From the NCBI GenBank assembly GCA_037355855.1, contig CM074759.1, positions 3,348,001 through 3,412,000 of the forward strand: a stretch of 64,000 nucleotides of DNA, in the 5' to 3' direction. A model generated the notes under the pieces. The model was not told the origin of the DNA and made no database searches. It saw only the letters and a program-made list of their open reading frames with translations. The DNA is from Pseudo-nitzschia pungens. Taxonomy: Eukaryota > Bacillariophyta > Bacillariophyceae > Bacillariales > Bacillariaceae. Both the position numbers and the translations under genes were made by a program. This document shows, piece after piece, positions 1-11,159 of the stretch (position 1 is its first letter; every line of letters starts with the position of its first letter).

Positions 1-1681
1 CAAGCAAAACCCTTGCCTAGATACATAGTATCTGTAATGCAAGTGGTCAGCTGACGCAAGCAAAACTGGTCTCTGCATGCTGTATTGCAGCATCAGTAAT
101 GCGAGTGCCCCAAACACATTCCTTACCACTGTATGGTACATATAGTACGGAGCCTACTACCAAATTCGTAACAGCTGTCCTTCTGTTCGAACTTCGTAGT
201 AGGAGACACGTAGAGGCGGTGGAGCCTACTACCAAATTCAAATTCGTAACAGCTGGCCTTCTGTTCGAACTTGAACTTGCTCTCCTGTAGTAGCTTGGAA
301 ACAGGGCCTTTAAATGAAAACACTTATGGACCATCAGGGCTGTAGGCTTGAAAACAGGTCTCTGCTGTACTGTGAACTGGAGGGGTATATGTAGGTGGTG
401 GTGCGTTAAGTAACATGTACTTAGCAGCTTTGGGGCTTGGGTCATAAAAACAGTAGGTCCATAATCAAAAACAATTATGGACTATCAGGGCAGTAGACTT
501 GAAAACAGATGACAGTTGAAGTGTGCATCTGAGAGGGTTATGTAGGTAGGAGAGCCTTAAGCAAGCTGTACTTAGCGGCTTTGGGGCTTGGGTCAGGAAA
601 TAGTAGGACCTTAAGTGAGAACACTTATGGTCCAGCAGGGCAGTAGACTTGAAAACAGATGACAGTTGAAGTGTGCATCTGAGAGGTATATGTAGGTAGG
701 AGAGCCTTAAGCAAGCTGTACTTAGCGGCTTTGGGGCTTGGGTAAGGAAACAGTAGGACCATAAGCGAAAACACTTATGGTCCATCAGGGCAGTAGACTT
801 GAAAACAGATGACAGTTGAAGAATGCATCTGAGAGGTATATGTAGGTAGGGGAGCCTTAAGCAAACTGTACTTAGTGGCTTTAGGGCTTGGGTCAGGAAA
901 CAGTAGGACCATAAGCGAAAACACTTAGGGTCCATCAGGGCAGTAGACTTGGAAACAGATGACATTTATACAGTACACCTGAGAGGGTTATGTAGGTGGT
1001 GGAGCCTTAAGCAAACTGTACTTAGCGGCTTTGGGGCTTGGGTCAAGAAACAGTAGGACCATAAGCGAAAACACATATGGTCCAGCAGGGCAATGGACTT
1101 GAAAACAGATGACAGCTGGAATTTCTTGTAGAAATATACCTACAGTGGAAGGGGCTGTTCGTGAACTACACCTTGAAAAGACTTAGGGGACTTAGCAAGG
1201 AACCTTGAAGAATGTAGAACGTTAAGTGGAAATCACTTAGGAAGCTTGGAAACAATGTAGAACATTAAGTATAATATATACTTAAGGGCCTTGAGGGTGG
1301 AGCTTGGAAACAGATCGAAGCAGTACAGACGGCAACAGTAAGACGGCAACAGTATTACGTAGTAGAAGTATTTTCGAATCGCTGTAGAATCGGTACTGGA
1401 GGTGCTGTAGAAAATTAGGTGTCGGTTTTGTTTTGGTTGTTGCTGCGGATCAATCGGCCGAGTGGTGAATTGGCAACCAAATCAACCAAAAGAAGCAGCC
1501 AGCAACTGAACCAATAGCAGAAACAAAGAGCGCAGGTCTTGGTTGATACATGTAGGTCCTGGGGTTGTGATTGGTGGTGTAAAAGGGAGCGAGATATCGC
1601 ATGGTAAAGTTGTGTAGAAATCTACGTATTTTTAGTACTGGAACATCGGAACGTCGGACAAAATGCGCGATGCGCAAATTG
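1..1681 (-). mobile_element. RN1, non-autonomous LINE-derived element, 3' part beyond window
   Basis: This is the reverse complement of the 5' 1.6 kb of RN4 (30085-31658). Open reading stretches translated from both copies are identical except for one residue, so the two are nearly identical. The 5' terminus (gcgcaaattg on the + strand, ending at 1681) is the same terminus seen in RN3 and RN4. The element holds 150-bp tandem units (about 330-1150) and a 5' end related to the LINE 5' UTR. It has about one more 150-bp unit than RN4: the stretch around 1085-1145 is missing from RN4. The 3' end and any target duplication lie left of the window. I see no coding capacity. It is inserted in another RN copy (RN2). 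Confidence 0.85.
330..1150 (-). repeat. 150-bp tandem repeat array of RN1
   Basis: The unit recurs every 150 bp and carries a block reading gccgctaagtacag (sense), a ctctcag..cacttcaac block, a ctgttttcaagtctactgccc block and an aagtgttttcgctta block. About five to six units are present. Because 150 is a multiple of 3, one frame stays open for several units and gives a 166-residue open stretch (465-965) that looks like a 50-residue repeat. I do not regard it as coding because the frame is not kept in RN3. Confidence 0.85.
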
Positions 1682-1877
1682 TAGGGCAGTAGACTTGAAA
1701 ACAGATGACAATTATACTGTACACCTGAGAGGGTTATGTAGGTGGTGGGGCCTGAAGCAAACTGTACTTAGCGGCTTTGGGGCTTGGGTCAAAAAATAGT
1801 AGGACCATAAGCGAAAAACTTATGGTCCAGCAGGGCAGTAGACTTGGAAACAGATGACATCTGGAATTTCTAACCAA
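1682..1877 (-). mobile_element. RN2, 5'-truncated fragment of the RN family
   Basis: These 196 bp are a little more than one 150-bp RN unit in the same orientation as RN1. On its right side the fragment begins abruptly (sense agaaattccag) against the RNase H region of NL1, which matches a 5'-truncated insertion into NL1. On its left it is interrupted by the exact 5' terminus of RN1. The most economical reading is RN1 inserted in RN2 inserted in NL1. The 3' parts of all three would lie left of the window. Confidence 0.65.
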
Positions 1878-4847
1878 TGGCCATGATCCCTCAGCCTGTT
1901 TGAGAGCTATGTCACCATCCAGAGCAATAGTGATAGAGCCAGAAGCAATATCAAAAAGACTCACCAGAGCAGTGGAGCAGGTGAGAACCCCAATGATTCC
2001 TGCCAGTTCACTCCTGTAGGAAGATTGATCCTCAGGGGATCCACTGACAAAATTACAGCCAGTGAGGAACAATGAAGCATTCTTGGTGGAGGTATTGGGT
2101 GATAGAATGAAAGCAGAAGTGCCTCTGAGGAGGTCCGGATCAAATGAACCATCACATACAGCACTGGCAGTACCACTCTCAATAGCATCAACAAGGTGCT
2201 GACAGCCAGCCTGTGGTAGGGAATATTTGTGGAGAAGTACTCTTGGAGACGCACAGAGTGCATCAAAGGCATCTACTGGGGAGTCTTGAAGAGAATCAAA
2301 TGGATTGTACACCAGGGGATCCATGTCAGGAGGCTCAGAAACAAAAGCAGAGGACCCAACAACGCGTACAACTTGTCCACAAATAACAGGGCAGACAAGC
2401 ACATCAGCACAGGCTGGTTTGTCAGGAATGAGTTCAGCAGTGACCCTGTATCTGCCCCTGCCCTGGGAGGTGCTCACAATCCAGCCAGTAGAAGTTTTGA
2501 AGAATATTCTGTTGGTGGATGGAGACAAAAACCAAGGCCAAAGAGAAGCTGTCTGGGGAGAGAGCCAATGCCCAAGGTGAAAAGAAGGAGCCAGTGCCCT
2601 GGCTGCAGGGGGTGGACAGGGGGGAAGAAAACAGGTCTGAAGAGCCTTAGTCCATAAGCGCTGTGCTGCTGGAGGCCAGGATGGAGGACATCTAGGCCAG
2701 TCAAGATGATCCCTCAAGTGATTGGAGGATGTCAGCTGGAAGGCCATGGGAGAGAGTCTTTTCCCATCTGGAGTACAAATGTCAGCAAGGGAAATAGCCT
2801 TGAGGGACATGCGCATGTGATTCAAGAGGGACAAGTCATCACCTCTGAAGCCAGAGTTGACAAAGGCTTGCATGAGATAACAGTCATTGGAACGTAACAG
2901 TGGTAGGTCTGGGAAGTCTTCAAACAAGCGCACAGGGTGAACAGAGAAAAACTTCCACACATGTTTGTACCAGCAAGGAGTGACGTATGAAGCAAAAGGA
3001 TGATAGGGTGTGACACCAAGATGGAGAGGAAGTCCAAGTTCAAGCCTGAGAGCTTCAGCAGTGAGCCTGAGAATCCTTCCAGTTTGTGAGGACCTGACAG
3101 ATTCCTGAAAGAGGGTGGCAATATGACTGAACTCTTGGAGGAGGTATGGATGGATGAAACCAAAGCCTTGATAGAGGGAAGGACCATAGAACACATGTCT
3201 GGGAAATGTCCGTGACATCCCTGCTTTATTCAGCACAGGAACAAGAGCTGGGTGAATTATCTTAGTCCAAGTGGCTTCATCAAGTTGCGTGACAGGCATG
3301 GGGTATTCAACAGACTTCATGAAAGAATACTTGAAGGTGTAGAGGGATGCGCGCTTCTCACACTTGGAAGCCCTGAGTTGAGAGCCAAAAGACTGAGACT
3401 GGGACTTCATGTGAGCAATCTGTGCTTCCTCATTGCCATCCATGGAGATAAAAACCCCAAGGGTCTTGTCAGCATGGTCAACTTCAAACCGATCCAGGGT
3501 AGCTCGATTGCCATTTTTGTCAGCAACAGAGAAGTCACCAGGCATGTCAGCAATGGAACGATAATCCCAGCCGGATCCATTCCATTTGAAATCAATCAAA
3601 TAACAGAAAGATTTGGCAGGTTCAATAGCACCACCAGTGGCAATAATCCCACCAGCCCACCGGTCAAGAGCTTCCTGAAAGTCAACAGCCAAGTCCTCAC
3701 CAGAGGTTGAGGAATCAGAGCCAGCACAAAACAGATCTGTGTCATCCACAAAAGCAAAACCCACAAGAGAAACCAATTGCAGTGACAATGAAGTGATAAG
3801 ATGGACACCATGCCCAGCCTGTTGCATCATTCGGAAGACTATTGTGGACACCAAAGCCCAAAGAGTTGGACCAATACCATTGCCTTGGCCACAACCACTG
3901 AGAGGAACAGGTTCATCACCATACACAGGACCTGACCGACCAAAACCAGTTTTGATGTGGTGCTTGGCAAGTTGCAAAGTAGACAAAAGAACCTCACACA
4001 CATGTGCAGGAACCCCAAAGCTCTGGAGAGTGAGACCTGCAATCGGATGAGAGATCCTATCATAGCAGCCCTTGGCATCATTCATAGCAACAGCACCGGA
4101 TCTGCGCTTCTGCCGCAACACATCACATATGAGCTTCTTGTTCAGGCAGGTGTTGATTGCCTTGTGGTGTTTCCTGCTTCCATGTTGATCAACAGCCACA
4201 GCATTGGCACGTTCAGCATGGGCAAGAATTCGTCTGCCAATCATCTTGTTGTTGATTTGGAACTCAGGAGACATCAACTGGATGAGTCTCATCTTATCCA
4301 CTCTATATTCACCAGGTTTCTTGAAGATCTCAACGTCAGTGATGACCTGCCAAGAAGAAGGAGAAAAGCCAACAATCAAAGGGACGGATCTCAGGAGAGT
4401 GTCAAACTTGTTCAGCTGGGGATCCAGGGCAAATGCCTTGTGGTGGGCAAAACTCAAACAAGAAGGTTCACTTGCTGTGCGTTCCCTCTGGCGTTTCCAG
4501 GCAGCAGCATTGTCAGCTGGACACACTGAATAGTCAAAGGGGGGCAAACTCAGAATAGAGTCAGGGACTTTGAGACAGGAAAGAAATTCAGAAAGGTATT
4601 TGTCAGTGGCAGCAGGAGGAGTGTATGTGCCATCAAGAACTTGAGCAGAAGCATGTGCTGTGCCTAGGTAGCCAAAATCCTCAATGAAGGAGGGAGTCAT
4701 GGAAGGAGTGCCAATACACTGCTGTTGACGCCGTACATTGGATTCAGCCATAGCTGGAACCATAGTAGACTGAGACTCCAAGACCTGTTCAACACCATCA
4801 TGGCCAACTGCAATAGCGCGCAAGACTGCTGACTTGTTGACACGTCC
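1878..4847 (-). pseudogene. NL1 ORF2, reverse transcriptase to RNase H part
   Basis: The frame is open from 4847 to 1878 and encodes the middle of the LINE ORF2 polyprotein. Reverse transcriptase motifs are visible: NDAKGCYDR (motif A, about 4060-4085), QGNGIGPTLW (motif B) and FVDD (motif C, about 3738-3750). A long linker follows, then the start of an RNase H domain with CDGSFD, SELAGI and DGDIAL. After EGSWPLV the protein runs into RN2 repeat sequence, so the GHQ and final Asp motifs of RNase H and the C-terminal zinc motif are lost. The N-terminal side is separated by RN3. The product cannot be functional. Its former role was target-primed reverse transcription of the LINE RNA. Confidence 0.9.
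4831..4847. repeat. Target-site duplication of RN3, left copy
   Basis: The 17 bp gacttgttgacacgtcc occur here and again at 6817-6833 on the other side of RN3. The uninterrupted site is visible in NL3 (about 20489-20505), where the sequence runs on to cgaatagaccg without the element. Duplications of this length are typical of target-primed reverse transcription, not of LTR or DNA elements. Confidence 0.95.
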
Positions 4848-6816
4848 ACAATTTGCGCATCGCGCATTTTGTCCGACGTTCCGATGTTCCAGTACTAAAA
4901 ATACGTAGATTTCTACACAACTTTACCATGCGATATCTCGCTTCCTTTTACACCCCCAATCACAACCCCAGGACCTACACATACTAACAGCGACCTCGCC
5001 TCTTTGATTCTGCTATTTGTTCAGTTGCTCGATGCTTTGTTTGGTTGAGTTGGTTGCCAATTCACCACTCAACGACGATCCATCGGCCACAGCAGCAGCA
5101 GCACCAAAACCGACACATAATTTTCTACAGCAATTCCAGTACAGATTCTACCGTACACGATCTGTTCTTCCAGCTCCATTGCAAGGCCCCTAAGTATATC
5201 TTATACTTAATGTTCTACACTGTTTCCAAGCTGCTTAAGTGATTCTCACTTAATGTTCTACATTCTTCGAAGTTCCTTGCTGAGTCCTCTTAAGTCTTTT
5301 AAAGTCGAAGTTCACGAACAAACCCTTCCACTGTAGGAATATTTCTACAAGAAATTCCAGCTGTCATCTGTTTTAAGTCCATTGCCCTGCTGGACTATAA
5401 GTGTTTTCACTTATGGTCCTACTGTTTCTGGACCCAAGCCCCAAAGCCGCTAAGTACAGCTCGCTTATGGCTCGACTACCTACATATACCTCCCAGATGT
5501 ACTGTATAAATGTCATCTGTTTTCAAGTCTACTGCCCTGATGGACCCTAAGTGTTTTCGCTTAGGGTCCTACTGTTTCCTGACCCAAGCCCCAAAGCCAC
5601 TAAGTACAGTTTGCTTAAGGCTCCACCACCTACACAACCCTCTCAGGTGTACAGTGTAAATGTCATCTGTTTTCAAGTCTACTGCCCTGCTGGACTATAA
5701 GTGTTTTCGCTAAAGGTCCTACTGTTTTCTTACCCAAGCCCCAAAGCCGCTAAGTACAGCTCGCTTAAGGCTCTCCTACCTACATAACCCTCTCAGGTGC
5801 ACACTTCAACTGTCATCTGTTTTCAAGTCTACTGCCCTGCTGGACCATAAGTGTTTTCGCTTATGGTCCTTCTGTTTTCTTACCCAAGCCCCAAAGCCGC
5901 TAAGTACAGCTTGCTTAAGGCTTGCCTACCTACATAACCCTCTCAGATGCACACTTCAACTGTCATCTGTTTTCAAGTCTACTGCCCTGCTGGACCATAA
6001 GTGTTTTCTATTATGGACCTACTGTTTTTCTGACCCAAGCCCCAAAGTCGCTAAGTACATGTTACTTAACGCTTACCCACCTACATATACCCCTCCAGCT
6101 CAAAGTACAGCTGCCACCTGTTTTCAAGACTACAGGCCTGCTGGTATTTAAGTGTTTTCACTTAGAGCCCTGTTTCCAAGCTACTACGGAAGCTCAAGTT
6201 CAAGTTCGAACAGAAGGCCAGCTGTTACGAATTCGAATTTGGTAGTAGGCTCCACCGCCTCTATGTGTTATACCTAGGTACCAGCAGGTACTGGTACGAG
6301 CATTACCTGGGAAATTTTGCTCGTGTTCTTTTGGTAAGGAATGTGTTTGGGGCACTCGCATTACTGATGCTGCAATACAGCATGCTGAGACCAGTTTCGC
6401 TTGCATCAGCTGACCACTTGCACTACTGATACTATGTATCTGAGGAAGGGTTTTGCTTGTGTCAGCTGACCACTCCAAGCATCACTGATGCTGTACAGCG
6501 GCATTCAAGGGACAGTTTTGCTTGTGTTTTCCCTTTCACGTTCTTGTTATTACCTTGTCTCCTGTACGCTTTGCAACAGCTGTGTCTGTTGTGCTCTGGA
6601 CTGGTTCGTTTTTTTCCTGTTTCTTACCAAGGTTCGTTTGCAAAATAGTCGTCTTTACAACCTGGGGCCTATTCCCCATGGTTGAGGCGGCGCGTCGTTC
6701 TACGACTTGGGGTCCTGACTCTTCGATTGAGGCGACGATAAAGTCTGGTTACAGACTGAGTAGCTTTTAACCACCTTCGGTGGATTTTCCTACTTAAATA
6801 AGTATATTATTATTAT
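4848..6816 (+). mobile_element. RN3, complete non-autonomous LINE-derived element
   Basis: This 1,969-bp element is bounded by a 17-bp duplication of NL1 ORF2 sequence. Its 5' ~500 bp are related to the LINE 5' leader (caatttgcgc.. against CAATTTTGCG.., then shared gtccgacgttccgatgttcc). Five 150-bp tandem units follow. The last ~130 bp match the LINE 3' UTR: gaggcgacg.taaagtctg, the two hairpins, and a (tta)n tail. It has no ORF of convincing length or conservation. These traits suggest mobilisation in trans by the LINE proteins. The copy differs visibly from RN1 and RN4 and is probably older or from another subfamily. Confidence 0.92.
5340..6175 (+). repeat. 150-bp tandem repeat array of RN3
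   Basis: The block ccgctaagtacag (with variants) begins at 5447, 5597, 5747, 5897 and 6048, giving a period of 150-151 bp over about five units. Units differ by scattered substitutions. Each unit contains an inverted motif around the sequence aagtgttttcgctta flanked by ggaccata/tatggtcc, which can form a hairpin. Confidence 0.9.
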
Positions 6817-8181
6817 GACTTGTTGACACGTCCCCAAATAGACCGAGCAGCGAGACCAAGCTCTCGTTGAAGACGTTCCCTGCGCATCCTGGCACAAATC
6901 TGGGAAGCATGCTGGTTGTAAGGCTTGCCTTCAGCAAGAAGTGCATCCACCAGGCCTTGATTGAAGGAGTCGCGCCATGAGGGGGCCACTTTCTTCACTG
7001 CCCGGTATTGCTTGTAAGCTTGTTTCAGATGGAGGAGAGCACTGGAAAGGTCACTGTGTTCTCCTTTGTAGAGAGAAAGCTTGCAGGCCAACCTTTTCAA
7101 AACAGTGTGACTGGTGGACACACCCTGTCGCAACTTAACAACACGCCGCCAAAAGTCAATGGTATCACGATAGACTTGCAGCTTTGGTGACCATGGAACC
7201 AAACCAGCTCTAGTGTGGCAAAGGTTTTGTTCAACAGAGAGCCTGAGAGAGGTAGAGGTTTCATGGAGTACTTCATATGTGGTGATGAGATCAGTGCGCA
7301 CAGAAATATCCCCAGACTGAAACTGAGCCAGTAGGTGCTCCAGCTTAGCTTGGAGAGAAAACACTCCAGCCTCGAGAAAGCTGTGCCTCACTCGCTTGAA
7401 ATACCGTTGGCGCAGATGAGGGTGGGAGGACTGGAGTTTGGAATGAGAGAATCTCACAGGAGGTGGAATACGTTTGCCCATGAGGCTGCAATTACAAACC
7501 TCAATCCAAAGCATTCTATGGTCAGATTCCATACCATGGGCACCTCCAAAGGGACAATACCCAGCCCTGAGAACATCAACATTCTCAGAGACCCAAATGG
7601 CATCAATTGGTGTTCTGGTAGTGTTTCTGTTGTGAGTGGCAGGAGGAGAAGACGTACTATGAAGTGTAAGAATGGCCTCTCTGAAACCAAGAGCCTTGAG
7701 CTCAAAGGACAAGCCATCAGTCCGAACATCAGCATTCTGGTCAATCCCAACAATGACCTTGATCACCTGCACCCAGGCAGACCTGAAGGGCAGCAGTCAA
7801 ATCCCTGTGAAAGAGAATGCATGGATTGGGACTGAAAAGATTTTCAGCTGCTTGAAAGTATCGGTACTGTTGATTCCAGACTGAGCCAAGATCCCTATCA
7901 TTTTCAACTGGGCAGTAGGCAGAAAACATGGTGACATTGTAGCCATCCCTGCCCTGAAACTTGACAAAGGACCATCTGCCCAGACCAGATGGATCAGCTC
8001 CATGTGCAACCTTGTGGGAGCTGAACAGCTGGTCAATGGAAAAACCTGTGCCGCCAGGCTGAAGCCAAGAGCAGGCAGAAGCTTCATGCTTGTTGTTAGC
8101 AAGATAGGAAAAACTTGAGGGACTGACATTCTTCATGCGCCGATTGAAAAGATCACAGGGCAGGAGTTTGGATTCATTCAA
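6817..8181 (-). pseudogene. NL1 ORF2, endonuclease part, frameshifted
   Basis: This is the N-terminal side of ORF2: the apurinic-type (exonuclease-endonuclease-phosphatase, EEP) domain and the linker to the reverse transcriptase. Visible motifs are VIVGIDQNAD (catalytic Asp/Asn block, about 7730-7755), TRTPIDAIWVSE and ESDHRM (the catalytic SDH, about 7520-7535). An extra T in gaccttgatc near 7755, where NL3 has gacctgatc, shifts the frame. The first ~110 codons are gone because sequence between ORF1 and ORF2 is deleted at about 8175. RN3 separates this part from the reverse transcriptase. The first 17 bp (6817-6833) are the right copy of the RN3 target duplication. Confidence 0.9.
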
Positions 8182-11153
8182 ACAGCAGGAACTGCAGGTG
8201 AGGACTCAGGAGAGGCCACAGGGAGGTCACCAGCCATGGCATCATGGGGAGGGTCAGGAACTACAGGGGGAACTTCAGGAGAGATACCAGGGGAGGCATC
8301 AGCCTTGGCCACATGGGGAGGATCACCTCCAGGAGGAACAGCACCTGCAGGCGCTGAGGCCTGGACAGCAGTAAGATTGGAAGTGCCAGTCGCTAAAGTA
8401 TCCATGGATTGAGAATCATCAAAGCCTCCACCACCACTGTCAGCACGGGCTTGGAGGTTAAAGTGCAAATCCAGATCAAAAGTGAGATCAGGAGCAAGGT
8501 CAACGGACAAGTCATCATCAACAAGTTCCCAATCTCGCGCATCCCCATCACCAAAAAAGGGAAGAGAAGTATCCTGCATTGGATCTGCAGCAGGTGCAGT
8601 TTCCACAACACAATTGACTGCATCATCCCAATGGTAAGCTTCCATTTCAGTCAAGCACTCAGAAGAGAACCATTGTCGAACACAAGAACCATACTGAGCT
8701 TCCAGAAAAATAGGCAGGAAAGACAACATGGCCATTGCTTCAGCCTTGGTAGTGATGTTGTACAAAGCAAGGATCTCGCCTCGGTATGAACTGGTATCAA
8801 CAGAAAGAAAAAGAGGCCATGACCAATTGTCACGGGTTCTGATACCCAGAAGCACACTGCGCAGTGTCTTCAAACCCAGCCCTTGGCCCAAGTCAACTGG
8901 AAGATCAAGATCAACTACCCCCAGAACAGGAGCAGTTTCATGGCTCTCAATAAATTTGGCTTGGCGGTGCTTAGCCTGGCGAACAGTCTTGAGCTTGGAG
9001 GGGGGAAGAGGTCTGTCAGAAGGATTGGTAGCTGTCTCAATAAACTTGTAGAATTTACCATCAGGTAAAGAGGCAATGTCTGAAGGTTTGCAACGGTTGA
9101 ACTGGGCTTTGAGGAGCTTAACAGTTTGGGCGCGCTTTGTTGCATCACATAAAACATGAGCAGCCAGAACCGGATTGGGATCAGGAGTTCTGGAGTTGTC
9201 AAGGCTGATATTCTTCCTGATAACAGCAATAGGACATGCCTGAAACCTGGGATGAGTCTGAAGCAATTCGTTGTAGTGGTCAAGATCAAAACTCGGCATG
9301 TAAGATCCAAGGAGAAAGCCACAGGTGACAATAACTGGGGCCTGTATGTGACCATATTTCAGGTCCATGTCACGGTCTCTGAGCCTCTGGAGCAATTGTG
9401 CTGAAAAGAGTTTCTCCAGGGAAGCACTGTGTCCCAAAAAGAAGCGTAGATGAGGAGCAGTTCTACTGCGAAGCCAGAGCTGAGCAACATACAATTCCAA
9501 GGTCTTCCTGTCAGGAAGTGTCGTCCAAAACTTGGTAACAGGCTTGGCCTTGGGGTTGAGCCTGGCTCTGGAGGGAAAAACATACAACACCAGACGCTTG
9601 TCAACAGTCCATAGAAGATCCAAAGCTTCCTTGAGAGACTTGAGCAGCTCATCATACAGTTCCCCAGGGCGTTGTGACATCAACCTTGGAAGGGACAGAG
9701 TGACATAAGAACTATGAGAACACTTGGTGCCAGCAGTGACATCCACTGGAGCTCTAGAATCACTGGAGCAAACCCCTCGGCGTTGGAGGAAATGCCCAGC
9801 AGAAGAGGACAAGACAGTAGCATCACCACCACCAGGAAGAAAGGACACTGATTTGGAAGTGGAAGATTTGGAAGTGGAAGCATCATCAGCCACTGGTGGC
9901 GCAGGTGTAGGAGGGCGCTTCTTGAAATGCCAGTGAGAGCCAAGCACCTGATTGGCTGCCCACCATACTTTGCCGTCAGTGCTAGGCAAAAGGTTGCCCT
10001 CACAATACAGGTCATCAAAACACTCAGGAGACATCTTGACCAAACCAATAAGACATTTCTTCAGAGCCTGGCCAGATGGTTGCTTGGTCCAGGCTGGGGC
10101 AGAGCCTTGAAAGCAAGCAGAGGCAATAGAAGCCAAGGAAGCTACAGAGGCATTGCGCCAGTCTGGAGTGTCCGGAAAAACCTGAGCATAAACAGGAGGG
10201 ATGGCAGTCCGGCAAATATCATGGATGGATTTTTTGTCTTTACCCTCCTTCTTGCTGAAAAAGTGTGTAGGGCTTGGACACCCAGCCCATAACCGATTAC
10301 CCGTTGGAGATTTTCGAAAGGCATGAATTGCAGATGGGATAGGAGCCTTGCCAGAACAGGGGCCCTTACCATAAAAACACCAGAGGAAGGAAGCGGAATG
10401 AGCCCTGTTGGCAGCAGCCAGAGCCTCCTGGCGTTGGGATTGGCGTGCTTGCTGCTGAGAGGGATCAGACTTCTGGGCAGAGGAAAAGGCAAGAGTAGAT
10501 TGCTTGAGGATAGATGAAGCAGGGACCTTGCCTGAGGTCATAGAACCCTTTGGTGTGTGTCTGGACGTCTGTTGGCCTGGCAGCTGGGAGTCTGGCTGCT
10601 TGGATCCTGGCTGCTGGGAGCCTGGCTTCTGGGATCCTGACAGCTCGGAGCCTGTCAGCTTGGGGTCTGACAGCAAAGTACCTGACGACTGAGAACCTGA
10701 CAGAGTACCTGACGGTGGAGGACCTGACTCCTGGGAGCCTAGCTGAGAAGCTGTTGACAGAGAAGAAGTTTGCAAGGAATCCCTTGGTGCAGTGTCCCCT
10801 GGTGCAGATTCCCCTGGTGCAGATTCAGTGCCAAGCATATCAACATCAGAAAGCACACCTGCAGATGAGGACACAGAAGAAGATGAAGACATATCATCAA
10901 CAGAAGACCCATTCATAGAGGATGAAGAGGCTGATGAGGCAGAGGAAGAGGATGATCTGGTATCAAGAGTAGGAGAGGGAGTAGTAAGAGCAGAGGTGAC
11001 ACTAGAATGTCTTGGAGGGGTCTTTTGCACAAATGGGCGCTTGTTAGACCGAGCCCCAGAGGCAGACCTAGCAGAAGAAGGAGGCGTGGAAGATCTTTTC
11101 TTCCGGGAAGCTGCTTGGGAGGTGGGCCACCCCTTAGTTGGAGGGGGAGGCAT
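8178..11153 (-). pseudogene. NL1 ORF1, C-terminally truncated
   Basis: The start is the ATG at 11153 (MPPPPTKGW), the same start as NL3, where an in-frame stop lies six codons upstream. About 991 codons are open. The first ~330 residues are low-complexity and rich in Ser, Pro, Gly and Gln; a better-ordered region of unknown fold follows, with WCFYGKGPC and later AVIRKNISLDN. The last ~57 residues present in NL3 and NL4 are missing because of the deletion at about 8175, which joins the sequence after VPAV to ORF2. By position it should be the RNA-binding nucleoprotein of the LINE, but I see no RRM or CCHC knuckle. The frame is also open upstream into the minisatellite to 11378. Confidence 0.8.
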
Positions 11154-11159
11154 TGTACC

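Noticed and set aside
1..1681. Long inverted repeat with 30085-31658 as ends of one giant DNA transposon
   Set aside because: Both are ordinary copies of the RN family; RN4 has its own 20-bp target duplication and a complete internal structure.
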